NCBI GenBank assembly: GCA_945871045.1
Contig: CAMBUC010000078.1
Coordinates: 1 to 8,583 of the forward strand
Source: an uncultured bacterium
Lineage (GTDB): Bacteria; Bacillota; Clostridia; Lachnospirales; Lachnospiraceae
DNA length: 8,583 nt
Reading direction: 5' to 3'
Both the position numbers and the translations under genes were made by a program. Below the pieces are notes generated by a model. It had not been told where the DNA came from. It saw only the letters and a program-made list of their open reading frames with translations, and ran no database searches. How positions within the stretch are numbered: the stretch's first letter is position 1; each line of letters opens with the position of its first letter. Shown piece by piece: positions 1-6,756 of this stretch.

Positions 1-49
1 TGAAAGAATCAGGATATATTGATATATTGTGAATGTGTTTGTGTGATTA

Positions 50-62
50 TGTGTAAAACACA
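50..62. promoter_or_regulatory. Small perfect inverted repeat, possible operator
   Basis: The sequence reads TGTGT-AAA-ACACA, a 5+5 perfect inverted repeat with a 3-base centre. It sits in the gene-free leader region upstream of the DUF5107 gene. A weak promoter-like pair, TTGATA (19-24) and TGTGAT (42-47) with a 17-base spacer, lies just before it. A repeat this short can occur by chance, so an operator role is only a suggestion. Confidence 0.2.
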
Positions 63-85
63 GGTAGGACACAAAAGTTCTGAAA

Positions 86-104
86 ACCCTTATTTTTCAA
101 GGGT
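86..104. repeat. Inverted repeat / small hairpin in leader region
   Basis: ACCCTT (86-91) and AAGGGT (99-104) are perfect complements around a 7-base A/T-rich loop. The hairpin lies between a weak promoter-like sequence near 19-47 and the terminator at 155-193, so it could be part of a structured leader RNA. It could also be a DNA operator. No known riboswitch consensus is recognisable here. Confidence 0.25.
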
Positions 105-112
105 GCAAACTA

Positions 113-126
113 TGCAAGCGTTAATC
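113..126 (+). promoter_or_regulatory. Candidate cre / LacI-family operator
   Basis: TGCAAGCGTTAATC matches the Bacillus amyO catabolite-responsive element (TGTAAGCGTTAACA) at 11 of 14 positions, including the whole AAGCGTTAA core. It lies about 80 bases upstream of the -10 box of the DUF5107 gene. A cre here would fit catabolite control of a carbohydrate-use gene. The mismatches fall at position 3 and in the last two bases, and the site is far from the promoter, so CcpA or another LacI-type protein binding is an inference. Confidence 0.35.
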
Positions 127-154
127 GACTGGATCAATACAAGCAAACAGACTC

Positions 155-193
155 AAAACCTCAGGAACTCCGTGTTTCTGGGGTTTTTCTTTT
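155..193 (+). terminator. Intrinsic terminator or attenuator ahead of the DUF5107 gene
   Basis: AAAACCTCAG (155-164) pairs with CTGGGGTTTT (178-187), with one U.G wobble. GAA/TTT pairs extend the stem inside, leaving a 7-base loop (168-174). The stem runs into TTTTTCTTTT (184-193). This is a normal rho-independent layout on the + strand. It could end an upstream gene outside the window, or act as an attenuator if a promoter near 19-47 is real. The promoter for the DUF5107 gene begins within or right after its T tract. Confidence 0.55.
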
Positions 194-211
194 TGGAAAA
201 TGTGCTATAAT
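184..211 (+). promoter_or_regulatory. Promoter of the DUF5107 gene (extended -10)
   Basis: A perfect TATAAT lies at 206-211, preceded by TG at 203-204 and one base, which makes a full extended -10. The -35 region falls in the terminator T tract (about 184-189) and matches TTGACA poorly, as is common when the extended -10 is strong. Transcription would start near 218 and give a leader of about 55 bases before the ATG at 275. Confidence 0.6.
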
Positions 212-274
212 TGTAGCAGCAAAATTTAGTAAGACAAACATCACACAATCTAACGAAAGCGCGAGGTAAAATGT

Positions 275-2200
275 ATGTCGGAATTACGAATGGAAAAAAA
301 ACGGATGAGAGTTGCTGATTTAGGTGAAGAATGCTGCGTACCGGATCTGTTAGGAGAGTATGTTTTACAAAATCATCTGGAATTTCATTTGTCGGAGGAC
401 GATGAAATCTATGAAGGCTACGGAAGAAGGAACAATACCTATCCATACAGGCAATTTAACAGTTACACGCGGGAACTGAAGGAAAAAGACGTGGAAACGG
501 CAGTTCTGGAAAATCAATATCTAAAAGCGGTTTTTCTGCCGGAATATGGCGGAAGACTGTGGGAATTGTGGGATAAGACCACAGGGATCAATCTTCTTTA
601 TACAAACGATGTGATCAGATTCAGTAATCTGGCTACGAGAAATGCATGGTTTAGCGGAGGTGTGGAATGGAATCTTGGAATTATCGGCCATACGCCCCTG
701 ACCACTTCACCGATGTATGTGGCAGTTACGGAAACGGAGACAGGTGCGCCGGTTCTTCGCATGTATGAATATGAAAGAATCAGAAAAGTGCCCTACCAGA
801 TGGATTTTTGGTTGGAAGAGGAGGATCGCTTTTTAAACTGCAGAATGCGGATTGTCAATGAAAGCGAACAGGTGGTTCCGATGTATTGGTGGAGCAATAT
901 AGCTGTTCCGGAATATGAGGATGGATGCATCGTAGTTCCGGCAGACAAGGCATTCACGAATCGGGATGGCGACGTGATCAAAGTGTCCATTCCGATGGTG
1001 GATGGGATTGACGTTACAGATTACAAGAAAATCCCGTTTTCTGTAGATTATTTTTTTGAAATTGAAGAGGGAAAACCCAAGTATATCGCGAACTTAAACA
1101 AAGACGGATACGGACTTTTACAAAGATCAACAAAAAGGCTGAGAAGCCGCAAACTTTTTTCATGGGGAAGCTGTCAGGCATCTGATCATTGGCAGGAATT
1201 CTTAACAGACAAAGCAGGAAGATATTTGGAAATACAGGCGGGTCTTGCGAAAACACAATATGGATGTATTCCGATGGCGCCCCATACAGCGTGGGAATGG
1301 CTGGAACAGTATGGAGCAGTTTCCCTTCCAAAGCATGTAAAAGAAGGTTCGCATGAAGAAAGAGAAAAAACGCTGACAGAAATACTGCAGAAATCAAAAT
1401 GTCCCGAGCAGATGGAACAACTTTTGAAAAATACTTCTTCTATGGCAAAACAGGGAGCGAAACTAGAGATGTTGGGAAGCGAATACGGTGCATTGGCAGA
1501 AGGGTGGAAGTATTCGAATCATTTGGAATTTGTGCAGAGATCAGAGTCTTTAAAGAAATGGAAACAATTTTTTGACACAGGAATCCTGCATCAGCCTTCT
1601 GCTGACAAAATACCGGATCAATGTATGATCGATGGCGAGAATCTGGAATTTTTAATTGGAACATTGGATCGTGAAAACAAAGAAAACTGGTATGCCTTTT
1701 ATCAGGCGGGTCTGGGCTGCTTCCAAGAAGAACAGTATGAAAAGGCGAAGACATTTTTCTGCCGGTCATGGGAGTTGGAAGAAAGTGCCTGGGTATGTCA
1801 TGGTATGGCTAGTACCTGTATCATGTTAAAACAAGACACGGAAGCGGTACAGTGGGTGCTCCGGGGTCTGAAATTGGAGAATAAAAATGTTTCATTTTTG
1901 AAAGAGGGTTTGAAACTGCTGCACCTTTGCAATGCAAATATGGAAATCATTGATTTTGTAGAACATCAGAACCCGGAGATACAAAAAGTGGGCAAACTGG
2001 CATTCTATTATATTTCTGCACTGCATCGGACGGGAGAAGATCAAAAGGCGTATGAACTTCTGGAAAAAGACGGTGGCCTTGTGATCGAAGATATACGTGA
2101 AGGAGAGGACTCTTTTGCGCAGCTTTGGGGTGAATTATATGAGAATCTGTATGGTGAAAAAGGAGAGATACCTTATCGCTATGATTTTAAAGCTTTTTAA
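275..2200 (+). CDS. DUF5107 domain protein with C-terminal TPR-like repeats
   Basis: This 641-residue protein has no signal peptide or membrane segment, so it is probably cytoplasmic. Residues about 50-350 match the DUF5107 pattern, a beta-sandwich related to mutarotase-like carbohydrate-binding folds. Key stretches are LPEYGGRLWELWD (88-100), GGVEWNLGIIGHTP (128-141), MYWWSNIAVPE (203-213) and FSWGSCQASDHWQEFLTD (295-312), followed by PMAPHTAWEWLEQYG (333-347). Residues about 470-540 look like two TPR units. At 641 residues it is shorter than DUF5107-TPR relatives of roughly 1000 residues, apparently because there are few repeats rather than a break. The start at 275 is chosen because GAGG (263-266) lies 8 bases upstream; an ATG at 271 is in another frame. 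By eye it is more A+T-rich than its neighbours. It probably acts on or binds a sugar or glycan, but the reaction is unknown. The symporter gene follows 87 bases downstream. Confidence 0.85.
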   Translation: MSELRMEKKRMRVADLGEECCVPDLLGEYVLQNHLEFHLSEDDEIYEGYGRRNNTYPYRQFNSYTRELKEKDVETAVLENQYLKAVFLPEYGGRLWELWDKTTGINLLYTNDVIRFSNLATRNAWFSGGVEWNLGIIGHTPLTTSPMYVAVTETETGAPVLRMYEYERIRKVPYQMDFWLEEEDRFLNCRMRIVNESEQVVPMYWWSNIAVPEYEDGCIVVPADKAFTNRDGDVIKVSIPMVDGIDVTDYKKIPFSVDYFFEIEEGKPKYIANLNKDGYGLLQRSTKRLRSRKLFSWGSCQASDHWQEFLTDKAGRYLEIQAGLAKTQYGCIPMAPHTAWEWLEQYGAVSLPKHVKEGSHEEREKTLTEILQKSKCPEQMEQLLKNTSSMAKQGAKLEMLGSEYGALAEGWKYSNHLEFVQRSESLKKWKQFFDTGILHQPSADKIPDQCMIDGENLEFLIGTLDRENKENWYAFYQAGLGCFQEEQYEKAKTFFCRSWELEESAWVCHGMASTCIMLKQDTEAVQWVLRGLKLENKNVSFLKEGLKLLHLCNANMEIIDFVEHQNPEIQKVGKLAFYYISALHRTGEDQKAYELLEKDGGLVIEDIREGEDSFAQLWGELYENLYGEKGEIPYRYDFKAF

Positions 2201-2227
2201 TGAAAAAAGCCAAATATGAATAGATAG

Positions 2228-2256
2228 TAAACATTTTCCTGTGATTGCATTATATA
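2228..2256 (+). promoter_or_regulatory. Possible promoter of the symporter gene
   Basis: TAAACA (2228-2233; 4 of 6 matches to TTGACA) and TATATA (2251-2256) are spaced by 17 bases, about 30 bases before the start codon. It could drive the symporter gene independently, or the gene may be read through from the DUF5107 promoter, since no clear terminator lies between the two genes. Confidence 0.35.
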
Positions 2257-2275
2257 AGGTAAAGCCATCTATGAG

Positions 2276-2283
2276 AGGAGAGG
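2276..2283 (+). promoter_or_regulatory. Ribosome binding site of the symporter gene
   Basis: AGGAGAGG ends 4 bases before the ATG at 2288. It sets the start codon, which also places the first membrane-associated helix where the family expects it. Confidence 0.7.
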
Positions 2284-2287
2284 CATT

Positions 2288-3826
2288 ATGCAGAAGATTT
2301 TTGAAGCGATCAATAACATTTTTTCATTTATCGGGCCGCTATCTGATTTTTTATGGGATTTTCCCACAAACATTGGGTGGTATGCATCGATTCCCGTGTT
2401 AGGTAACTTCTCGTTTGCGATCATCGTACTTCTTGGATCAGGTATTTATTTTAGTTTTCGGATCGGGTTTATGCAGGTGACGCAGTTTAAAAGAGGAATC
2501 GGGATCATGGCGCAGAAGCGCAGGGTGGAGACCGGGATTTCGCCGCTGGCAGCATTTTTGCTAAGTTCGGCGATGCGTGTGGGGCCCGGTAATATCCTTG
2601 GTGTTACAGGTGCGATCGCAGTGGGAGGCCCGGGTGCGCTGTTTTGGATGTGGGTGTCTGCGTTTTTTGGAATGTCTGTTGCTTATATGGAGAGTGTTCT
2701 CGCGCAGATCTTCAAAGAGAAAAAGAACGATGAGTTCGTCGGTGGTCTTCCTTTTTATGGCAGGAAACTGTTGAAGAATAAAGTTTGGATCGGGGTATTT
2801 CTGTCGGTCCTTTATATTCTTTACGCACTATGCTGTCTGCCGGCGCAGGGATTTAATGTTGTATCTTCCATTGGAAGAATGGCAGAGATTGCGACGGGCA
2901 CTGCCATTGCTGCGGATTCCGTATTTTATTACATAGTCGGTGCGCTGATCATTGTCATTACGGCGTTGGTGGTATTTGGCGGGATCAAGAAAGTTACCAA
3001 ATGGACGGATAAGATGGTCCCGGTTATGGCGATTTTATATGTTGCAACCGTGCTGGTGCTCATTGTGTTAAATTTCCGGTTGATACCCTACTTCTTTCAG
3101 GCAGTATTTTCCGGCGCATTTCAGCCGGAAGCATTTTTTGGCGGTGTATTCGGTACAGTTCTGGCACAGGGCGTGAAGAGAGGCCTGATGTCGAATGAGG
3201 CCGGTCAGGGTACGATCACCATGTCCGCTGCCGCAGCAGATGCAACACACCCCTGCGAACAGGGAGTCCTCGCTTCCATCGGTGTGTTCCTTGACACGAT
3301 CATTATCTGTACCCTTTCCGGGTTTGTGGTTGTCATGGCGCATTGCTGGGACGGCCCGAATGCAGCACAGTGGGCCGAACTTGATAAATTACCGAAGTTT
3401 ACGGAATCCATTGCAGTTCTTACCCCGGGAACAGCCATGAATGCGGTGATGACATTTCTTGTCACCTTGTGTTTCTGCATGTTTGCCTATACCTGTTTGC
3501 TGGGAATGATCAGTTTTTCGGAGATCGCGGCAAATCGTATTCGCAAGGATAAAACATTCATCAATGTGATTCGTATCATTGCATTATTTGTGGCAGCATT
3601 CGGTATCCTTTGCAATATTGCAGGTCTGGAACTGGGCAATCTGTGGGCATTCTCGGATCTTGGAAATATCATGATCGTGTACTTTAATGTGCCCATCGTT
3701 TTCGTTGGTGCAAAATATGTACTTCGCGCAACCAAGCATTATAAGAAGAATGATGGAACGCCGTTTACGTCAGCGGTTATTGGAAGAGATGACTGCACAT
3801 ACTGGGATGAACGGGCAGATCAATAA
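2288..3826 (+). CDS. Alanine/glycine:cation symporter (AGCS) family permease
   Basis: A 512-residue multi-pass membrane protein of normal length for the AGCS (sodium:alanine symporter) family, which imports small amino acids with Na+ or H+. The diagnostic stretches are MRVGPGNILGVTGAIAVGG (96-114), running into PGALFWMWVSAFFGM (115-129), then GGLPFYGRK (152-160), and in the second half RGLMSNEAGQGTITMSAAA (298-316) followed by HPCEQGV (321-327). It has about ten hydrophobic helices and a 30-residue polar C-terminal tail. The core motif is VGPGN where the well-studied transporters such as AlsT have VGTGN, so it belongs to a divergent branch whose substrate may not be alanine or glycine. It lies 87 bases after the DUF5107 gene on the same strand, suggesting a shared role. 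Its 3' end converges on the YkgJ-type gene with 17 bases between stops. Confidence 0.93.
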   Translation: MQKIFEAINNIFSFIGPLSDFLWDFPTNIGWYASIPVLGNFSFAIIVLLGSGIYFSFRIGFMQVTQFKRGIGIMAQKRRVETGISPLAAFLLSSAMRVGPGNILGVTGAIAVGGPGALFWMWVSAFFGMSVAYMESVLAQIFKEKKNDEFVGGLPFYGRKLLKNKVWIGVFLSVLYILYALCCLPAQGFNVVSSIGRMAEIATGTAIAADSVFYYIVGALIIVITALVVFGGIKKVTKWTDKMVPVMAILYVATVLVLIVLNFRLIPYFFQAVFSGAFQPEAFFGGVFGTVLAQGVKRGLMSNEAGQGTITMSAAAADATHPCEQGVLASIGVFLDTIIICTLSGFVVVMAHCWDGPNAAQWAELDKLPKFTESIAVLTPGTAMNAVMTFLVTLCFCMFAYTCLLGMISFSEIAANRIRKDKTFINVIRIIALFVAAFGILCNIAGLELGNLWAFSDLGNIMIVYFNVPIVFVGAKYVLRATKHYKKNDGTPFTSAVIGRDDCTYWDERADQ

Positions 3827-3843
3827 TGGAATCGTCTGCTCTG

Positions 3844-4476
3844 TTATTCGCGGAACGCGGCACGGATCCGTGCCGTGCGTTGTGCGAATTGCGCAAAGAA
3901 ATCGCCGGTTGTGTCATAGGGAGCCAAAAAGAAGGTTTGAAGCAGATAAAGGTTCAGCTGCTTTGTCTGTGCTTCCTCTCCTTCTGCCAATATGTTCACC
4001 ATCTCGCGGCGGAAATCATGCCATTCCAGCACAAAGTTGTGATACGCCCCGGCAGGTTCTATTCCCAGCCATTTGCTGACTTTGATCTTTGAACGGCTCT
4101 TGTTTTGGCAAGCGTTTTCTAATAAAAAATAATTCATTTTACCATCAGAAAAATTTCGCCCCAGTGGAAACAGGCGGCATATACCCGGGCGATGATCGTG
4201 AATGCTGCATCGCCCGTCAGTGCTTAAAAAAGAGCAGGCGTGGGTTGTTTCCTTCATTTGAAGATGGGGAAGGATCATCCCTTCCCACACGGTAAGTGCA
4301 ATGCTGCCGTTTTCCAACAAAACAGGCAGCGGTTTCTCTTTTCTTTGAAATTGATAAGCGTCATATGGATCCAGTAAAATGGAATCGCCCATTTCACGGC
4401 AGCAGGCACTGCAGCCCTGGCAGTCGTGGCAATCTGCCCGGACCAGATCATTTAGATGAATAAATTTTGTTTCCAT
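3844..4476 (-). CDS. YkgJ-family cysteine-cluster protein
   Basis: A 210-residue soluble protein of the YkgJ (CxxCxxCC) family, predicted to bind zinc or an iron-sulfur centre; its molecular role is not established. Nine cysteines are visible. An N-terminal cluster has C16, C19, C22, C25 and C26, with GDSILLDPYDAY following. A second group is C81-SFL, C90-SIHDHRPGIC100-RLFPLG and C123. The RPxxCRxFP motif is the family hallmark. I chose the internal ATG (complement of 4474-4476) because AAAAGGAG lies 5 bases upstream (4482-4489). A start ten codons earlier lacks such a site and would overlap the -10 box. The C-terminal third (about 140-210) has no recognisable motif. The gene is monocistronic and divergent from the histidine kinase operon. 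Confidence 0.88.
   Translation of the reverse strand: METKFIHLNDLVRADCHDCQGCSACCREMGDSILLDPYDAYQFQRKEKPLPVLLENGSIALTVWEGMILPHLQMKETTHACSFLSTDGRCSIHDHRPGICRLFPLGRNFSDGKMNYFLLENACQNKSRSKIKVSKWLGIEPAGAYHNFVLEWHDFRREMVNILAEGEEAQTKQLNLYLLQTFFLAPYDTTGDFFAQFAQRTARIRAAFRE
3856..3877 (+). repeat. GC-rich palindrome in the convergent gene ends
   Basis: CGGCACGGATCCGTGCCG (3858-3875) is an 18-base perfect palindrome. On the + strand a G.U pair and a C-G pair extend it to 11 pairs. It lies inside the last codons of the YkgJ-type gene (residues RTARIRAAF), about 30 bases beyond the symporter stop. It has no U tract, so it is not a standard terminator. It could still stabilise the 3' end of the symporter mRNA or slow convergent polymerases. 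Confidence 0.5.
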
Positions 4477-4496
4477 AAGATCTCCTTTTTGCGTAT

Positions 4497-4505
4497 ATTT
4501 TAACA
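4497..4505 (-). promoter_or_regulatory. Promoter (extended -10) of the YkgJ-type gene
   Basis: Read on the minus strand, TG-T-TAAAAT occupies 4505 to 4497, an extended -10 with 5 of 6 matches in the hexamer. No good -35 box is seen. Transcription would begin about 15 bases before the start codon at 4476, leaving just enough leader for the AAAAGGAG site. Confidence 0.4.
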
Positions 4506-4521
4506 TATGAAATAGAAAAAG

Positions 4522-4550
4522 GTGCAGTTTATTTTGGAATATGGTACAAT
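4522..4550 (+). promoter_or_regulatory. Promoter of the histidine kinase-NUDIX operon
   Basis: TG-G-TACAAT at 4542-4550 is an extended -10 with 5 of 6 matches in the hexamer. The best-placed -35 (GTGCAG, 4522-4527, spacer 17) is weak. It is divergent from, and about 40 bases from, the promoter of the YkgJ-type gene. The kinase mRNA would carry a leader of about 80 bases in which I see no known riboswitch. Confidence 0.45.
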
Positions 4551-4637
4551 AATGCCGGATGTTTCCCGATAAGCAGCGTAGTTATTTGGGATTATCCTTA
4601 GAAAAGAAAACAGTGTCGATAAAATGGGGTAAGACAG

Positions 4638-6197
4638 ATGAAAAAAAAGATGAACAGATACCTGTTGGCGGCGTTTATCATGTCCTTCGCGATCTATATG
4701 TTATTCGGAAAAATATCACAGCTTTTGCCGATGGGTTCGCAGGCAGTATTGATGCCGCTTGTCACCTTTGTATTTATGATCATTCTCGGTATCGGGATCA
4801 GCAGATATGCCAATGAGCATGTGCTGCGTCCGATGAGCAGGCTGGCGGATCAGTTGTCGCGGTTTGCTGATGGGGAAAAGGACGTTTTCTTTGATGTGGG
4901 CAAAACTGATTTTGACGAGTTGCAGCAGATCTGCAGTTGCATGGGCAGGATTCAGACGGCGCAAAACAGTTTGCAGAACCGGCTGGAGAAGAATGAGGAA
5001 CTGTTGCGGTTGGAAACGGAGCGGTCAAAGATGGCAGCAGTTGCCAAACAGGCCTTTTTATCACGGATGTCCCACGATATCCGGACTCCGATGAACGGTA
5101 TTATCGGAATGACCGCGATTGCAGAGACATATATTCATGACGAAGCACGGGTGCGGGATGCGCTGGCAAAGATTGATTTTTCCGTCAAACAACTGCTGGC
5201 TATGGTGAATGATATTCTTGATATGAGCCAGTTGGATTCCGGATCTGCGAATCTGGCAGAGGAGAAGTTCCGATTGGATCTGCTGATCAATGAGACGATT
5301 TCAGGCCTTAAACCCTTTGCTGATGAAAGGCAACATCAACTGACACTTGAAGTCAAACGTCTGCATCATGAGAAAGTAGTAGGGGATCCTCTACGGGTGA
5401 AGCGGATATTCATGAATCTGGTGGAAAATTCCATCAAGTATACGCCGAAGGGCGGTAAGATCGCTGTGACTGTCACAGAACTTGCATCCGATATCCGATC
5501 TGCCGGTAAATATCTATTCGTTTTTGAAGACAATGGAATCGGGATGACAGCCGAAATGGTGAAACGCGCATTTGAACCCTTTGAACGAGCAGTGAATGAT
5601 GAACGGATCTGTGCGGTGGAAGGGATCGGTCTGGGGCTGCCGGTTGTAAAAAATCTGGCAGAACTGATGTCGGGTTCTGTCCAGTTAGAGAGTGAACCGA
5701 GCAGTGGAACGAAAGTCAGTGTGACAATTTATCTCAAATTGCAGAAGCGTGAAGACAAAACCACGGCGCCGGCAGAAAAAAATGGCGTGCAGAGTGAAGA
5801 CTTTGCGAATGCAGACTATTCGGATAAACGGGCGCTGATTGTGGAGGATCATGAACTGAGCGGAGAGATAGCCGCTGAGGTACTTGGAATGACAGGCATG
5901 GAGATTGAACGGGTGGACAACGGACAGCAGGCAGTTCTCCGCATGGCAGAAGTACCGGAAGGATATTTTGATCTGATCCTTATGGATGTTCAGATGCCTG
6001 TCATGGATGGTTATATCGCGACACAAATGATCCGCAATATGAAGCGCGAGGATGTGGCAAACGTGCCTGTCATTGCCATGACGACATTGCCGGCCGGTGA
6101 AGGTGAGGAGGAAGCGCTCCGTGCCGGGATGAATGGTTTTATCACGAAGCCGCTTCAGATCGGGGAATTAAAAGAAATACTGATGAAATGGATGTAA
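4638..6197 (+). CDS. Hybrid sensor histidine kinase with C-terminal receiver domain
   Basis: A 519-residue membrane-bound hybrid kinase. Two hydrophobic helices (about 8-24 and 37-54) are joined by only about a dozen residues, so there is almost no external sensor domain. A HAMP-like linker and coiled coil follow (about 55-135). The HisKA dimerisation domain holds the phospho-acceptor H146 in FLSRMSHDIRTPMNGIIGM. The ATPase domain shows the N box (NLVENSIKYT, N264), G1 (DNGIGM, 298-303), F box (FEPFER, 312-317) and G2 (GIGLGLP, 329-335). A receiver domain covers about 397-519, with acidic pocket E403/D404, phospho-acceptor D450, T482 and K504, all intact. A His-to-Asp relay inside one protein is expected, but no output domain, phosphotransfer protein or response regulator is encoded nearby, so its partner lies elsewhere. 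GGGGT (4626-4630) is a moderate ribosome binding site. The NUDIX gene follows 13 bases later. Confidence 0.93.
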   Translation: MKKKMNRYLLAAFIMSFAIYMLFGKISQLLPMGSQAVLMPLVTFVFMIILGIGISRYANEHVLRPMSRLADQLSRFADGEKDVFFDVGKTDFDELQQICSCMGRIQTAQNSLQNRLEKNEELLRLETERSKMAAVAKQAFLSRMSHDIRTPMNGIIGMTAIAETYIHDEARVRDALAKIDFSVKQLLAMVNDILDMSQLDSGSANLAEEKFRLDLLINETISGLKPFADERQHQLTLEVKRLHHEKVVGDPLRVKRIFMNLVENSIKYTPKGGKIAVTVTELASDIRSAGKYLFVFEDNGIGMTAEMVKRAFEPFERAVNDERICAVEGIGLGLPVVKNLAELMSGSVQLESEPSSGTKVSVTIYLKLQKREDKTTAPAEKNGVQSEDFANADYSDKRALIVEDHELSGEIAAEVLGMTGMEIERVDNGQQAVLRMAEVPEGYFDLILMDVQMPVMDGYIATQMIRNMKREDVANVPVIAMTTLPAGEGEEEALRAGMNGFITKPLQIGELKEILMKWM

Positions 6198-6210
6198 TGG
6201 AGAGTGAACA

Positions 6211-6717
6211 ATGAAAGACGAGTTATGGGATATTTATGATGAAAACAAACAACTTACCGGGAGAACCATGAAACGCAATGACTGGAACATGAAGCCGGGA
6301 GATTATCATTTGACTGTACTGGGCGTGGTGCGTCACAGGGATGGACGGTATCTGATCACCAGACGCGTGATGACAAAATCATGGGCTCCGGGCTGGTGGG
6401 AAGTGTCCGGCGGCGGTGTTCTGGCCGGTGAGACTTCGGAGGAAGCGGTTTTACGTGAAGTGCGCGAAGAAACCGGTTTGGATGTATCCGGATGGGAGGG
6501 CGGATATCTATTCTCCTATAAAAGAGATAATCCGGAAGAAAAGGATAACTATTTTGTGGATATTTATCGGTTTACCGGTGATTTTACGGAAGCAGACCTG
6601 CATCTTCAGGCAGAGGAAACGGCCGGCTGGATGCTTGCGGATACAGAACAGATCAAAAAATTTGCTAAGGAAGGCATTTTCCTTCATTACAGCAGCATCA
6701 AAGAAGTGTTTGAATAA
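6211..6717 (+). CDS. NUDIX hydrolase (IPP isomerase-like subgroup)
   Basis: A 168-residue soluble protein with a complete Nudix box, GX5EX7REUXEEXGU, at residues 68-90: G68, E74, R82-E83-V84, E86-E87 and G89-L90. The three C-proximal acidic residues that hold the catalytic Mg2+ are present. The N-terminal ELWDIYDENKQLTGRTMKR and DYHLTVLGVVRH stretches are typical of the NUDIX subgroup related to type 1 isopentenyl diphosphate isomerase. Most members of this subgroup have no assigned substrate, and a nucleoside diphosphate derivative is only a default guess. GGAG (6199-6202) lies 8 bases before the ATG. The gene is 13 bases behind the kinase stop, so the two are cotranscribed, and it ends at a strong terminator. 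Confidence 0.93.
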   Translation: MKDELWDIYDENKQLTGRTMKRNDWNMKPGDYHLTVLGVVRHRDGRYLITRRVMTKSWAPGWWEVSGGGVLAGETSEEAVLREVREETGLDVSGWEGGYLFSYKRDNPEEKDNYFVDIYRFTGDFTEADLHLQAEETAGWMLADTEQIKKFAKEGIFLHYSSIKEVFE

Positions 6718-6746
6718 AAAAGAATGCGCAAAGCGCATTCTTTTTT
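6716..6746. terminator. Bidirectional intrinsic terminator between convergent operons
   Basis: GAATGCGC (6722-6729) and GCGCATTC (6733-6740) form a perfect 8-bp stem around an AAA loop. It is flanked by six A (6716-6721) and six T (6741-6746), which lengthen it to 14 pairs and supply a U tract on either strand. It overlaps the NUDIX stop codon and lies just beyond the lipoprotein stop at 6757, so it should end both operons. Confidence 0.92.
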
Positions 6747-6756
6747 ATCTGTAAGT

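Noticed and set aside
113..126. A GCAAGCGTTAATCG stretch that also occurs in bacterial 16S rRNA near the 515 region
   Set aside because: The match is only about 14 bases and the flanks do not continue as rRNA. A cre-like operator is a better explanation.
19..210. Open frame of 63 codons starting with TTG
   Set aside because: It runs through the terminator stem, the T tract and the extended -10 promoter, has no ribosome binding site, and its translation has no recognisable domain.
2192..2210. Hairpin GCTTTTT/AAAAAGC at the end of the DUF5107 gene as a terminator
   Set aside because: The stem is mostly A-T pairs and no T tract follows on either strand, so it is unlikely to terminate transcription.
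3068..3480. Several minus-strand open frames of 80-90 codons within the symporter gene
   Set aside because: They are shadows of a strongly conserved membrane protein gene and show no motifs or ribosome binding sites.
3826..4092. Open frame of 88 codons whose ATG overlaps the symporter stop (TAATG)
   Set aside because: It is antisense to the YkgJ-type gene, whose conserved cysteine motifs show that the minus strand is the coding one. No separate ribosome binding site is seen.
4559..4816. Open frame of 85 codons in the kinase leader and 5' end
   Set aside because: It overlaps the kinase gene in another frame, lacks a ribosome binding site, and its sequence past 4638 is a shadow of the kinase.
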